From assembly GCA_019054805.1 (NCBI GenBank), contig JAHQIY010000014.1, positions 1,054,001-1,118,000 of the forward strand: a stretch of 64,000 nt of DNA, written 5' to 3'. The stretch is from Brachionus manjavacas. Its lineage: Eukaryota; Rotifera; Eurotatoria; Ploima; Brachionidae. Under the pieces are notes generated by a model. That model ran no database searches and was not told where the DNA came from. It saw only the letters and a program-made list of their open reading frames with translations. This document shows, piece after piece, positions 34,226 through 45,471 of this stretch (position 1 is the first letter of the stretch; the number at the start of each line of letters is the position of its first letter). Both the position numbers and the translations under genes were made by a program.

Positions 34226-34830
34226 TAATAATAAGCTTTAATTGTATGGTAGCTCTTTACTATTAATCATTCAGTTCAAGTTAAAGACATGAAGTAAAAT
34301 TAAATTACTAAATCTTGATCAAATCTTATTCAAATAAAAACAATGAATTACTAAAATTATATTTATTTTGAAAAAAAAATCTTCAAATATTGGCATCAAA
34401 AATCAAAAATCATGAATACTGGTAAAAAAATATAAAAACTGAAAGAATTATTTGAATTTTTTAATTTTATTTCTTAATAAAAAACAAATTTAAAGCTTTA
34501 AAATCAAAAACAATCTCAAGACAAAAAGTTAATATTTTTTTGTATAAATTTCAAAATAGACAAACAAAAAAGCAATTTAAATTTTGTTCAATCCTTGAAC
34601 TTAAATTTAAATAATTTGCAAGCAAAATTTGCATTTAAGTTGGAATAATTCAAAAAATTTTGCATTCAAAAATTCTGTCTTAGCTTGCGCTTTGTTCGAG
34701 ACCTAATTCAATGCAGATCAAATTCATAGCTCATACGCATACCATTATAAAACTAAACATTCACAATCAACACCATTCTGAACCATAAAGCATATGCATA
34801 AAAAAAAAACTCAAACTGCTGTACTATCAT

Positions 34831-34840
34831 CTCTTTTCCA
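34831..34840 (+). promoter_or_regulatory. Candidate 5'TOP/TCT initiator of the eL13 gene
   Basis: CTCTTTTCCA, about 100 bp before the eL13 start codon, fits the pyrimidine-rich transcription start typical of animal ribosomal-protein genes. A second pyrimidine run (CTCTTTTTTT) follows at 34848-34857. Which one is used cannot be seen. Confidence 0.3.
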
Positions 34841-34929
34841 ATTGCAGCTCTTTTTTTATTTTAAATCCCATTTAATCGATCTGATCTAATCGAATTTATC
34901 CTAAAAGGTTTAGATATTAATACCGGAAA

Positions 34930-35659
34930 ATGGGCAAAGGAAACAACATAATCCCAGATAACCATTTCCATAAATGGTGGCAAAGGTTTGTAATCTGGAA
35001 AAAAAATTGATTTTGTTTTTAATTTTTAAACAAAAAAAGATATGTAAAAACTTGGTTCAATCAACCAGCTAGAAAAGAGCGACGACGAAAGGCTAGATTA
35101 CAGAAAGCTGCTCGTTTGGCTCCAAGACCAGTCTCAGGCCCAGTCAGACCAGTTGTCCACTGCCCGACCCGCCGATACAACACCAAGATTAGAGCTGGAC
35201 GCGGTTTCTCACACGATGAATTAAGAGTAAATAATTCGAATTAAAATTTAGTTATTTTTTTAAATGTCACCCACAAAGGCTGCCGGTATCTACAAAAAAG
35301 TGGCCAAGACCATTGGCATCGCTGTTGACCATAGACGCCGCAACAAATCGGCTGAATCATTACAAGTCAATGCTCAACGTCTTAAATTGTACAAATCTAA
35401 ATTAGTTTTGTTCCCGCGTAAAGCCGGCAAACCAAAGAAGGGCGATGCCACTGAGGAAGAAATGAAGATGGCAACTCAAATAAGAACACCACTTGCAATC
35501 AAACAACGTGTCAAAAAGCAGAAAGCCCGCAAGATTACCGATGCCGAGAAAAAGTTTAGCTCGTTCTCGATGTTGAGAAAAGTCAGAGTTGACGCCAATT
35601 TGTGGGGTGTCCGTGAGAAAAAAGCCAAGGAAAAAGCCGAAGCTGAAAAAAATAAATAA
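34930..35659 (+). CDS. RPL13: 60S ribosomal protein L13 (eL13)
   Basis: Three exons (34930-34985, 35040-35226, 35279-35659; introns 54 and 52 bp) give 207 residues, against about 211 in vertebrates. It is a structural protein of the large ribosomal subunit. The start [19 protein letters not shown], the block [16 protein letters not shown] and the block [14 protein letters not shown] are family hallmarks, and the C-terminus is highly basic. ATG at 34930 is fixed by the conserved N-terminus; splice phases close. GC content is higher than in the flanks, consistent with strong expression. Confidence 0.97.
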
Positions 35660-36953
35660 ACCTAAACAATTATTTGACTTAATTTCGGTTCATTCAAGCT
35701 GAAAACAATTTATGTTTGATTCAACAATCCGAATTTCATTTTTTGTCTTTTGGTTTGAATTTAAGCTGAAAATAAAAATAATTATTAAAAAAAAAATTTT
35801 TTTTTTTAAATTCATTCTTTTTCCAAAATACACTAAAAATTTTTTTTAATTCATATTACAATTATGAAATATTAAAAATTCTGGTATTATTATTTATTTA
35901 TTTTATTAATTTATTTAAAAATTAGAAGGTATTTTCTAAGTTTTATAAAATTTTAACTCTTTTACTTAGTTTGACTTTCGAATTATTTTTAATTAATATT
36001 AACTATATTTTATTTTATGTGAATTTTATTAACTTTTTACTATTAAAATTTTATTGAATCATTTTTTGTGAGTGTACACTTCGATAATAAAGGGCGTCAA
36101 AAATTAAATTCTATTTCAAAATTGTTGACTCGAAAATTTTTTCTACTATTTCAAACTTTCTTCCAAAAATTCAGTTTGAATAATTAATTTTATATTAATG
36201 ATTCATTTTTAGAGACTTTTTGCAGACTAGCTAAAGTTAACTTCATTATCTGGTCTTTCAAAAATCCATTTAAGACAAAAATCCATAAAAATTATGCAAC
36301 TTAAATTTACGGTAAAAAATAGAAAAAAAAATAAAATGAAGTAATTGAGAGTAAAAAAAATGTTTTTGTTTTAATATAATTTATTGAGTGAATCAGCTAC
36401 AAATAAAAGTATTGTGTCTTCTTCAAAGCAGTCTAAGTTTATAATTCGTAATTAATTTTTTTTTTAAATTTTATAAATCAAAATTCTCCATTTTTGCTTT
36501 CTACATATATTCTTTTTAAATTTTCAATTATCTACCATTTTTTTCCCATTATTTTCTACCAAATATTCGTTTTAATTTTTGAGTGTTTTCCCAAAAATTA
36601 GAATGTTTGTATAGAAATTCATTCAATTAGTGATTCAAGTTAATATTAGGATTAAATTTTGTAAATCATGCAACCATTATTTATTCAAAATTTGAGAGAT
36701 ACGTTTCTGAACTTAACATAGGAAAACTATTGGTAAAATGCGCAAAATTGTGAAATAATTTATTGACTGAATAAGCATCAGTACGATAAATATCAAAAAT
36801 ATTTTTTAATTTTTTACATTATATGATAAGCTCAAAAATTCACTTCTACATTCAATAGAAATTTTTTTTTTATATTTCAAACTTTATTCAATCTATTTGA
36901 TCTTGATCTAAAAATCTGATTTCTATTTCCCAGTTTTTTCTCAAAAAAATTAT
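35660..36953. other. AT-rich spacer
   Basis: Between eL13 and the third tRNA-Met gene. Nothing beyond AT-rich sequence is recognised. Confidence 0.6.
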
Positions 36954-37045
36954 GCCCCAAGTGAGGATCGAACTCACGACCTCCAGATCACTCTTTGTTT
37001 TTACAGATTATGAGACTGACGCGCTACCGACTGCGCTATTGAGGC
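36954..37045 (-). tRNA. tRNA-Met(CAT), third copy, with 20-nt intron
   Basis: The mature 72 nt are identical to those at 3261-3360 and 3432-3531. The intron is 20 nt and unlike the other two except for the ATCTG at its start; ATCTG also follows it. That the exons are kept while the intron differs supports a real, functional intron rather than a pseudogene insertion. Confidence 0.93.
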
Positions 37046-37238
37046 TCAGTTTTTTGCTTGTCTAAAATAATTGACAATATTGTACAGTGACTTGAAGGCT
37101 ACTCAAATTAAAATTTTTATTTGACAAAAACTAAAATTTTGCTGAATAATATATTTGAAAAAAATTATGTTTATTAGAAATTCATTTTAAATTAGGCCTA
37201 AATATTCTCTCAAATTCTATCTTTTTTAAAATAAAAAA

Positions 37239-38222
37239 ATGAATGCCCAAAAAGTAAAGCCACCTCCGAGACCTGGCCAAGGTTTGTCAAGACCAAAAGC
37301 CATGCAGAATCTAAAATTTAATTTTTTTGCCTAGTAAAAGTTTACAAGGCCTTGTACTCGTACAATGCTCAAAGACCCGAAGAAATTTCGTTCCGCGAGG
37401 GAGACCTCATCTATGTGACTGATATGATAGGTGATAAAAATTGGTGGAAAGCAAGATGCAATAATCGAGAAGGCTTTGTGCCATCAAACTACAGTAAAAT
37501 CAGACAATTTTAACATTTTTAATTTAAATTTTTTGGCTTTAGTTGAAGAGCAAGCAGAAAGTCTACTAAATCCAATGCATGATGCGGCAAAACGCGGAAA
37601 TATTGAATTTCTGCGCGAATGCATACAGAATAGAGTTGGAGTGAACAGTCTAGATCGTGCCGGAAATACTCCACTTCATTGGGTATATTTAAGTCTATTT
37701 TTTATGAATATAAAAAATATAAAAATTTTAAAAAACCAACTAGGCTGCTTATGGTGGTCACAGAGACTGTGTTCAAGCTCTTCTTGGTGTACACAATGTG
37801 ATGATAGACATAAAAGTAAATTTTAGTTAGAAAATTTGGCAAATGTGAGAAACAGATTTTTGTCTTCAAATAGAATAAATTGGGAGATACACCGTTGCAT
37901 AATGCTGCTGTCAAAAATCATCCTGATATTGTGGAAATTCTTGTTGACCGAGGTAAATTTCACTTTTTGTATTAACATTTTTTGATAATTTTTGGCTCAT
38001 TTTTATTTTTAAATAGGAGCTCGTGTAGAATTAGTAAATAATGACTCAAAAATTCCACACGATTTATCTATAGACCCTAAATGCAAATCAATGCTCATGC
38101 CCAAAGGTAAAATTGAATTATTACATTAGAAGGTATTTGATGGTTTTTTATATTTAGTGTCCCGAGAGAACATGGACGTACTAAATAATGAGTATCTAGA
38201 TGACGAAAACGATTCAGATTAA
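37239..38222 (+). CDS. OSTF1: Osteoclast-stimulating factor 1 homologue (SH3 + ankyrin)
   Basis: Seven exons (37239-37281, 37335-37493, 37543-37682, 37744-37815, 37874-37952, 38017-38106, 38158-38222; introns 49-64 bp) give 215 residues, the same size as human OSTF1 (214). A Pro-rich N-terminus ([10 protein letters not shown]) is followed by an SH3 domain (about 15-68: [33 protein letters not shown]) and ankyrin repeats (about 77-175: [49 protein letters not shown]). The C-terminus is acidic. It is a small cytosolic adaptor whose SH3 domain binds Pro-rich partners; its best-known role is in vertebrate bone, so the role here is open. All seven exons join in phase. Confidence 0.95.
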
Positions 38223-40620
38223 AATTTTTTATTGAACTTTCAATAAATTCTATATAATATGTAAATTTTTAAAAAAATATTAGAAGTTAGAAATTAAAGT
38301 TAATTTACATAAACAAATAATTATCATTATTTTCAAATCAAAGATGTTTAAATTCTAATTTTTTGATTGCTAATAGCTATGGGTATTTTTTAATTTAAAA
38401 GCTTAATTTTAATTTTAATAAGACTAGAATTTAATTACCAAATTTCTCGATTTTGTGTAGTTCAGAAAAAAATTTAAAAAAAAGAATTTTTTTTCTCTAA
38501 GTCTCTAAGTATAAAATTAGCACAACATACATCAATTCCGTAAAATCCCGTAAATTTAGCGCAAATTCAATATTTTACAATGGGCGTTCAAGAAAGAATG
38601 TTCAAAATTTTTACAAGTAAAAAAAAATATGTTCTTGATGACCGAATTTAAGCAAATTTTTTACAAATATTTTTAAAATTTTCCTTGGTAAACCAAAAGA
38701 AAAAGGCCACCTAAAAATCACATTTGTTCCCTAATTTTTTTTAATACTAAATTTTATAAAATAAAAATTAAATGATTAAAATGAAACTCAAGTAAATTTT
38801 GAACTTTAAGTCATAAAAAATGAACATGGGTTTAATATAAAAATTTTATAACACTTTAAAATAAATTATTAAACAAATACAAGTGTGATTTATAGATAAA
38901 GGCGGTCTTTTTCTTTTAGTTTGCCATAGAACATTTTACAAATATTTGTAATGAATTTGCTAAAATTCGGACAGTAAAAATATAATTTTTTAATTTTAAA
39001 AATTTTAAACACTCGTTACCAAAGTGCATTTTCCAGAAAGTTTGCTCATCATTAGTAGAATTTTACAAATGATGCAACAATGTATGTTGCTCTATGCTAG
39101 ATTGACAGAAAATAATTTTAACAAAATTATTTTTCAGTTCTTTTTTAGTGAATTTAACAAAATAGTATTTTGGTGCATTAGTACTCGAAAAAATTCTTGT
39201 TGTAAATGGAAGACAAAAAATTTATAAGCCCAACCCATTAGAGTTGGTCCTTTGGGTCATAAAAATGCCTTGGTAAAAAGTTTCATTTATAATAGATCAA
39301 CATCAAAAAAATATAAATCAAATTATAAAATTAAAATTTTAAAGTATTTTATAACACCCTTGATATTGTTGCTGCCCAAAAATAAAATTAATGATATTCT
39401 TTTTTTTACATATCAAGTATTTTTATTAGGGTTTTAATATAACCCGGTTGTGGTACGTCGGGCTTACAAAAATTTTTAAATTGACAAAGTCTTTATCAGT
39501 ATGCAAAATTTTTTTAATCAGTTTATTGATACTTATTGAGAGCTTCCAGGATAAATTTGATGGCTTTATTTTCTAATAATTTTGAGCAATTTTTTAATGA
39601 CTCAATTTTTCAGCTTTTTCTTTCTTTTTTTGATAATAGCTTTATCAATTTAACAAACAAAATTATGAAGTTTAATTTCTTAAATGAATCTTAACAGCTT
39701 TTTGTTATTTTTTAATTCCCATATAATTTTTCAATGATATTCAATTTTTTTTAGAATTGAATAAAATTTCGTTTTTGAAAAAATGTTTTTTTTTTTTTAA
39801 ATTGTCTTCTTTTTTCTTAATGTGAAAATAATTATTCATAGTATAAGATGTAGGATAAAAAATTTAAAATTTTTTAACATCAAGATTACAACATTTCGCT
39901 TTAAAAAAAATTGAGAAACTATTCTTTTAAATAGTATAAAATGGTATATTTAGCTCCTAAAATTTAGTCATTGATGATTTATTTTTATGTAAATAAATGT
40001 ATCTAAACAATTTTTCTCAATTATACTAATTAATCATAAAATCCAATTTATTCACACTTGACTTCATTTTAGACTCGATATTTTTCTTACATTAATTAAA
40101 ATTGAATGCGTCATCAAAGGATCCACGCTTTTTAAAATACATTTTTAAATAATAATAGTTTAAAAATTTAAAAGATGATAGCCCCTATTATATTAGAAAA
40201 AAAAAGACATGCTATAAGATGACTAATTTATTTATTCAAATGAAAATCGAGTTTTGATAAATCAAAAAACCAAATAGACAAAAATTATGGAATAAAAAAG
40301 AATCATTTTTGATTTAAATTTCGAGAACTTAATTAGTTTTTAAAGGTTTACTAGGTTTAGTTAAATCAGATGATAAAAAATATCAAAAAATTTTCATTCT
40401 TCTTCGTATTGAAATCTAATGCTTGTTTTTATTTGAATGTTGCTTAGTTTTGTGACAAAAAGGTAAGAAATTTTTTAAAATTATTCCCTAAAAATGTCAC
40501 ACTTAAAACTATTCTTAACATATAAAATTCTAATCATAATAAATTTCAAATTAAGTTTCATTAAAAAAATTTTAGGATTTATTTTTAAAAATCAATTTTA
40601 GATAATGCTTAGATCCAAAA
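38223..40620. other. AT-rich spacer containing a fold-back element
   Basis: Holds the inverted-repeat element at 38515-39110. The remainder has no supported gene; the frames at 39024-39227 and 39252-39437 overlap or adjoin the element and are low-complexity. Confidence 0.5.
38515..39110. mobile_element. Fold-back (long inverted repeat) element
   Basis: The left ~230 bp (about 38515-38745) and the right ~220 bp (about 38890-39110) are diverged reverse complements. Matching blocks include CAACATACAT, CCGAATTTAAGCAAATT against CCGAATTTTAGCAAATT, and AAAAGAAAAAGGCCACC against AAAAGAAAAAGACCGCC, in mirrored order. There is no coding sequence. Typical of an old MITE or Foldback-type element. Exact ends are approximate. 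Confidence 0.6.
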
Positions 40621-41259
40621 ATGAATGAATATAATGAAGAAAAATTGTCATATATGACCATTCAATCGCGTTTTGCTTACTACCATTTTCTGGTACTATC
40701 AACTTATTATATCATTAGGACTAACCAATTCGAATTGAGTCGCTTGAGAGTTTTGGTAATGGAAAAATGTATCGAGTATGTGCTGAGCATTCGCAAAGTG
40801 AAACAAATATTAAACTTAATGGACAAATTAATAATGATCTACTATAATTATAATTTAATAATTTTCATTCAAAAAATTTTCAGATTTTTACAGGCCAGTT
40901 TAACCGCTGTTTCTAAGTTTATAGAAATAGATTTACATTCTCAAGCACCCCGTCTTGGAAGTCTGATATTCATTAAATTTTTCTTTTTTATATCTTTAAT
41001 CCAGCGAGTGGCTTCATCAGTAGAGTTATTGCGGAACAATTTAATGTTCGATGTACGCAAAGTAATCACCTTACCTGTTCAAATCAAGCACTCAATTTCA
41101 AAATGTAGAAATGAAATACGAAATTTTTGGCTACAAATTGAGCAAATATTCCTAATTTTACGACTACCTATTGAGCTTTTGTCCTTAGTTGGACGCTTTC
41201 TTCAAAATTTAATAAGTTTAATTTCTAGTGTGGAAAAACCCAAAATGCCAAAATTGTAG
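40621..41259 (+). CDS. Uncharacterised, membrane-associated-looking protein
   Basis: An open frame of 212 residues starting at ATG 40621, much longer than chance frames in this AT-rich sequence. It is rich in Leu, Ile, Phe and basic residues. Hydrophobic stretches lie near residues 75-92 (IMIYYNYNLIIFI) and 116-130 (LIFIKFFFFISLI), and an amphipathic C-terminal region (LRLPIELLSLVGRFLQNL) ends in a short basic tail. Both AT-rich hydrophobic stretches end at AG sites (40882 or 40891, and about 41003), so part of the frame may be intron; removing the first from a GTGAAA donor would keep frame. No family was recognised; a peroxin-11-like fold came to mind but no diagnostic motif supports it. Confidence 0.45.
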   Translation: MNEYNEEKLSYMTIQSRFAYYHFLVLSTYYIIRTNQFELSRLRVLVMEKCIEYVLSIRKVKQILNLMDKLIMIYYNYNLIIFIQKIFRFLQASLTAVSKFIEIDLHSQAPRLGSLIFIKFFFFISLIQRVASSVELLRNNLMFDVRKVITLPVQIKHSISKCRNEIRNFWLQIEQIFLILRLPIELLSLVGRFLQNLISLISSVEKPKMPKL

Positions 41260-41499
41260 CTGGTATTTTTGTTATAAAATATACTATTTTTAGAATAAAT
41301 ACCCAGTTTTGTTTAAATTTGTACAATTTGTTCATTTAATTGTAGATGTTTTTTTCTTCTAAATTTAGATTATTTTTGTCAAATTCTTGAATTAAATCAA
41401 GAATTAATTTAAATAAAAATAATCTCTATTTTTGCACATTTTATTCAGAATTAATCTTAAATAATTATTCTAGAATTTAAAATTTAAACATTTTTGATA

Positions 41500-42501
41500 T
41501 TAAAAATTAGCTATTTCACTAAAAGCCTTAAGAGCAATGTCTCTTTTGTTTTCTAAGTCCCAATGACTTTCATTTAAAAGACCCACAATCCATAGAATAA
41601 AATTGATCTTGGCAAAATCACCACATCCCTTTCTCCAGTCGATTTCCTTACTATCAAAGAATTCTAATTGAAAATGTTTGATTAAACTTTCAATTTTATC
41701 TTTATTAAACTTTGGACTTTGTTTCATCAGCCATAGATTAGCCAGCAGTTGTTCCAGATCCCTAGTGCAGGTTTCAAACCTAGCCGCTTCCCAATCCACT
41801 ATCCAGATAAATTTATTTTCTTGATCGATTAGAATCGAATTTGGCCATAAATCACCCATCACAAAAACTCCATCCATCGAATCTTTGTATTTAAAAATTT
41901 CCTTTGACTTTTCTAAATACAACTCCATTTCTTTTTCCAATTGCAACTTTTGGGTCATACTTGACCAAAGTTGACTAAAATATTCCTCAACTATTTGCCA
42001 AACTTTAAGGAATATTTCATTTCCGTCGGGAGTCAAGCCACTTTCTTTACTTAAATAATTGACAAAAATTTTCACTTCCTTTGGAATCAATTCTATAAAA
42101 TTGTCATCCAACTTTACATCTGATGCCAATAAATTGAATAAAGTGTCGCACTTATCACCAGCATCTTCCATAATCAATACAAAAGACTCATCGTCTGAAA
42201 ACAAAACTTTCGGAGTTCGAATAATTGAATTTGGGTTCTTTTTAAGCCATGGCTGAGAGCTTAACGCTTCAAGAGCTGTTTTTTCCACAAAATACCTATT
42301 TTGAGATAGGCTAATCGTGCGATAAAAAGCTATAAATGGAGGATATGATTTCAGAACAGCAGTTGATCCATCTTCGAATCTAAGTCTATGAACAAAATTT
42401 ACTAAGCCTCCTGATAATAAATTGGCGCTGACCAGCCGAGATTTGAATGGTAGATTTTTGTTGGTCTCAAAGTATTTTTCTACTGCTTCGGCTGTTTCCA
42501 T
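41500..42501 (-). CDS. APH/choline-kinase-like phosphotransferase with altered catalytic motif
   Basis: One exon, 333 residues, ATG at 42501. The C-terminal half carries the kinase-like signature VMGDLWPNSILID (Asp217, Asn221) and IVDWEAARF (Asp236), which correspond to the catalytic loop and metal-binding Asp of the aminoglycoside-phosphotransferase / methylthioribose-kinase group. The usual HGD is MGD: the His is replaced by Met215. The N-lobe has GGLVNFVHRL (nucleotide loop) and AVLKSYPPF (the Lys). The family phosphorylates small molecules such as choline, methylthioribose or fructosamine; the substrate here is unknown. Absence of introns and a damaged copy 1.6 kb away (44084-44397) suggest a lineage-specific, recently duplicated gene. 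Confidence is high for the family, low for the reaction. Confidence 0.85.
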   Translation of the reverse strand: METAEAVEKYFETNKNLPFKSRLVSANLLSGGLVNFVHRLRFEDGSTAVLKSYPPFIAFYRTISLSQNRYFVEKTALEALSSQPWLKKNPNSIIRTPKVLFSDDESFVLIMEDAGDKCDTLFNLLASDVKLDDNFIELIPKEVKIFVNYLSKESGLTPDGNEIFLKVWQIVEEYFSQLWSSMTQKLQLEKEMELYLEKSKEIFKYKDSMDGVFVMGDLWPNSILIDQENKFIWIVDWEAARFETCTRDLEQLLANLWLMKQSPKFNKDKIESLIKHFQLEFFDSKEIDWRKGCGDFAKINFILWIVGLLNESHWDLENKRDIALKAFSEIANF

Positions 42502-44083
42502 TTTTTTCTTTTTCGTTTTAGTTTCGGTTTCAAGGTAATATGTTTTTTTTCAATCAAAATCTAGGTTCTTAAATAGTAAAAGAATAATTTCGTAACTGTT
42601 TGAAATTTTAAGTCATAAGATAAGATAATTTATGTTATCAAAAGGTTTTATTTTGTTCTATTAAACAAAGGTAGCATTTAAATTTTTTTTTAATCCAGAA
42701 TAGTTTATTAATTATAACTAACAATAATTTTTAACTATTTTTAAATATTTCTAACTAAAACATATAAATTTATAATTGATTTTTTTTCTTAAATCGATTC
42801 ATTATTCATTTTTTAATAACATGTTATTTAAATAATAATTTATTGGCAATTTTTCCGATCTAACTTAAATTTTGTTTTTTTTTAATTATTAAATAAATGA
42901 TAGCAAATTCATTTTTTTAAATTAAGTCCTAACTTAAGACAATGTCTTTCATTACATAATTTAATAAACGGCATAGCTTTTCGTTAGTAGATAAATCATT
43001 TTTTAACTTTTTAAATTTTTAATTATAAAAAGTAGATAAAATAAATAGGAGATAATTTATTTTTGTAATAAGATAAAAAAAAACAATCAGTAGATAATCA
43101 TTTAATGTAGCAGATAATTATTATTAAAGTGTTAATATTAAAGATGGGGGTACTTATCAAGAAAGATAAAGTTTTAAACCATTATATATATTAGTGAAAG
43201 ACTTGATGCAGAAAATGGTTTCTTGATCGCGTACTTTGCAATGAATAGGAAAATTCATTACTATTGTAATCGATTCGTAAAATTGGGAACCAAGCACTTG
43301 TCATGATATTGTCGGAGATAATGCAAAACGAGGTCAAAAAAAGCAAGATCAGCTTTAGAAAGTTCGATTGCTCCGATTAACAGGCAGCTAGATAATCAGA
43401 ATCATCAACAGGTATGGTTCAAAGTGCAAATTATTCAATCGTTAATGTCTCTAATCAAAATCAATTGGATTTATTGTTATTTTAATTATCTATTTTAAAA
43501 AATAAATTTCTTCTATTAAAAACTTTTTTCTACTTTTGTTAATTTTTTTATCTTATATTATCAAAAAAAAATTCTAGTACAAAAAATATTTATCTACGGA
43601 TAAAAAATATTCTCTTTAATAAATTGTTTATTTTTTTCATAAATGTTAGTCTTGTTTCTAGTCCGCTAATCTTCTTCTATAATAAATAATAATTGTCCCT
43701 ATTCAATCCTAGTGGATAATGAGGAGGCGCTCATCTCCTTTTCAAGTACCTTTTTGAGCAACGGCTCCGATCTAACACAGAGGCTACTGCATCGAGTAAT
43801 CTTCTTCTAATTCTGTGAAATTAAATTTTCACTTAATAAGATCCTTGAAAATAATATTATTGTTCTTAAGTTTAAAATTTTTGAAAGCTACTGAAAATCT
43901 CTTTAAATTAAAGTCTTCATTGATTTAAAGTATTAATGAAAATAAGTTTTGTTCAAATCACATTAAAATTCATTATTTTTGAATTTAAATAAGTATTTTA
44001 AGATAAAAAAAAAACTTTATAAATTTTGGATTAAAAAATATTAAATGAAATTTTTTTATTATTCAAAAAAATTAAAAACTAAA
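42502..44083. other. Spacer between the kinase gene and its pseudogene
   Basis: Mostly AT-rich. Two patches are less AT-rich and unlike the surroundings: 43190-43420 (frames such as KTRSKKARSALESSIAPINR, ending near a CAACAG/GTATGG donor) and 43700-43800 (VDNEEALISFSSTFLSNGSD on the plus strand). They may be transposon or exon remnants; I could not identify them. Confidence 0.35.
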
Positions 44084-44397
44084 TTAATTATTTCGTAAAT
44101 TATCTATTTCGTTAAGGGCTTTGAGGACAACTTCTTTGTTATTTTTCAAACCCCAATGACTTTCGTTCAAAAGACATAACACCCATAGAACAAAATTAGT
44201 CTTGGCAAATTCACCAAATTCTTTCCTCCAGTATAAATCTTTATCTCCAAAAGATACTAATTGAAAATTTTTAATTAAATTTTCACTTTTAACTTCATTG
44301 AACTTCCGGCTTTGCTTCTTACCCACAAATTTGCCAACAATTGCTCAACATCTCTGTTGGTCTTAAAGTATTTTTCTACTGCTTCTATCGTGTCCAT
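44084..44397 (-). pseudogene. Deleted duplicate of the APH-like kinase gene
   Basis: Starts at ATG 44397 with DTIEAVEKYFKTN, matching residues 2-14 of the kinase at 41500-42501, then jumps directly to RDVEQLLANLW, matching residues 247-257 of the parent. About 232 codons including the whole catalytic core are missing. Right after the join there is a small frameshift, and in the new frame the C-terminal part follows (FGEFAKTNFVLWVLCLLNES, KALNEIDNLRNN) to the stop at 44084. The copy cannot encode an active kinase. It shares orientation with the parent, so it arose by tandem duplication followed by internal deletion. Confidence 0.85.
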
Positions 44398-45471
44398 TTT
44401 TACTAAATTATTTTATAAAAATATCAAGATATACTGTTTTACCCTATTTAAATAAATACTTTGAAATTTCAAAACTTAATGAAATTTTTTTATTTGAATA
44501 TTATCTTCTAGCTAATCTTCATTTTTTTTCGACATTTAGAAAATAAAGTACAAATTTTTGTCAAAAGTTATGTAATATTTTATAAGCCGAATCATGGCAT
44601 ATAAATTAAAGTTTAATTATTTATTATATTAAAGTAAAAATAGAAAGATGAATTTGATTTTTGAATAGAAATTAAAATGGGACATTTTTCCCTTGAAATA
44701 TTTTATTGGCTTTAATTATTTAAACTTGTTAAAAAACTCAAAATGTTAGGTTAATAATAATATTAACTAAGTAGAAAGTTTAATTTGCTTGATAAGTAAA
44801 AAACTAAAATGGAAACTAAAACTAAGAATTTTTTATTAGGTATTATTTATTGATTAGTCTTGGTAAAGAACAAAAATGCTAGGTAAATTTAATACGAATG
44901 ATAGGTAAATTAAAAAAAGGTTGGTAAATTATAATTGAACTTTATTTAGTTAAAAAATCTAGAAAATCTGTTCGATAATACTCTTTAAATTTGTTTCCAA
45001 AATTTCCAAAATTGCAAAAAAAGTATATTTAAGATATTTCAATTAAAAAAAATAACCGGAAAAACTATCAAAAGATTTAATTTTATTAAAAGAAGTATTT
45101 TGAATTTTATCACGTCAAATTTTTAAATTGGGTAGCATGATATTTTTTTTAATATTTTGTTGATGTAAAATTTGTTTTTAGATAAAAAAAAAATAGTAAA
45201 TTAAAATTTATTATCTCTAAATGGAATTAAATTATGATTTAAAAAATTTGTAAAATATTTTCTTGTGATTCAAATTAAAATTATAACTCAAAACGAGCTT
45301 TTTAAATAAGGCGATTTAGCTTTAAGTTTTACTATAAGCAAAATAATAATCAATTCGAATAATTTAAAGGTCTAATATTTACAAAATCGCTTTGATCAAA
45401 ATTGAAAAAAATCGTTAAATAAAAATTTTGACTGTTAAAAGAAATTAAAAAATATTTGGTCGGTCTGTCCA
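44398..45471. other. AT-rich spacer
   Basis: Nothing recognised beyond AT-rich sequence. Confidence 0.55.

Larger units (their letters stand above)
29640..34929. other. Gene desert with transposon relics
   Basis: About 5.3 kb without a supported host gene. It holds the TTAA-flanked MITE (30787-31374), a TTTA microsatellite at about 31396-31425, and the MULE-like fragment (33645-34225). The remainder is AT-rich and featureless to my eye. Confidence 0.55.

Noticed and set aside
33748-34266. Plus-strand hydrophobic frames
   Set aside because: They are antisense to the MULE-like fragment, which has the better protein signal.
40621-41259. Assignment as peroxisomal membrane protein PEX11
   Set aside because: Only length and hydrophobic pattern agree; no diagnostic motif was found.
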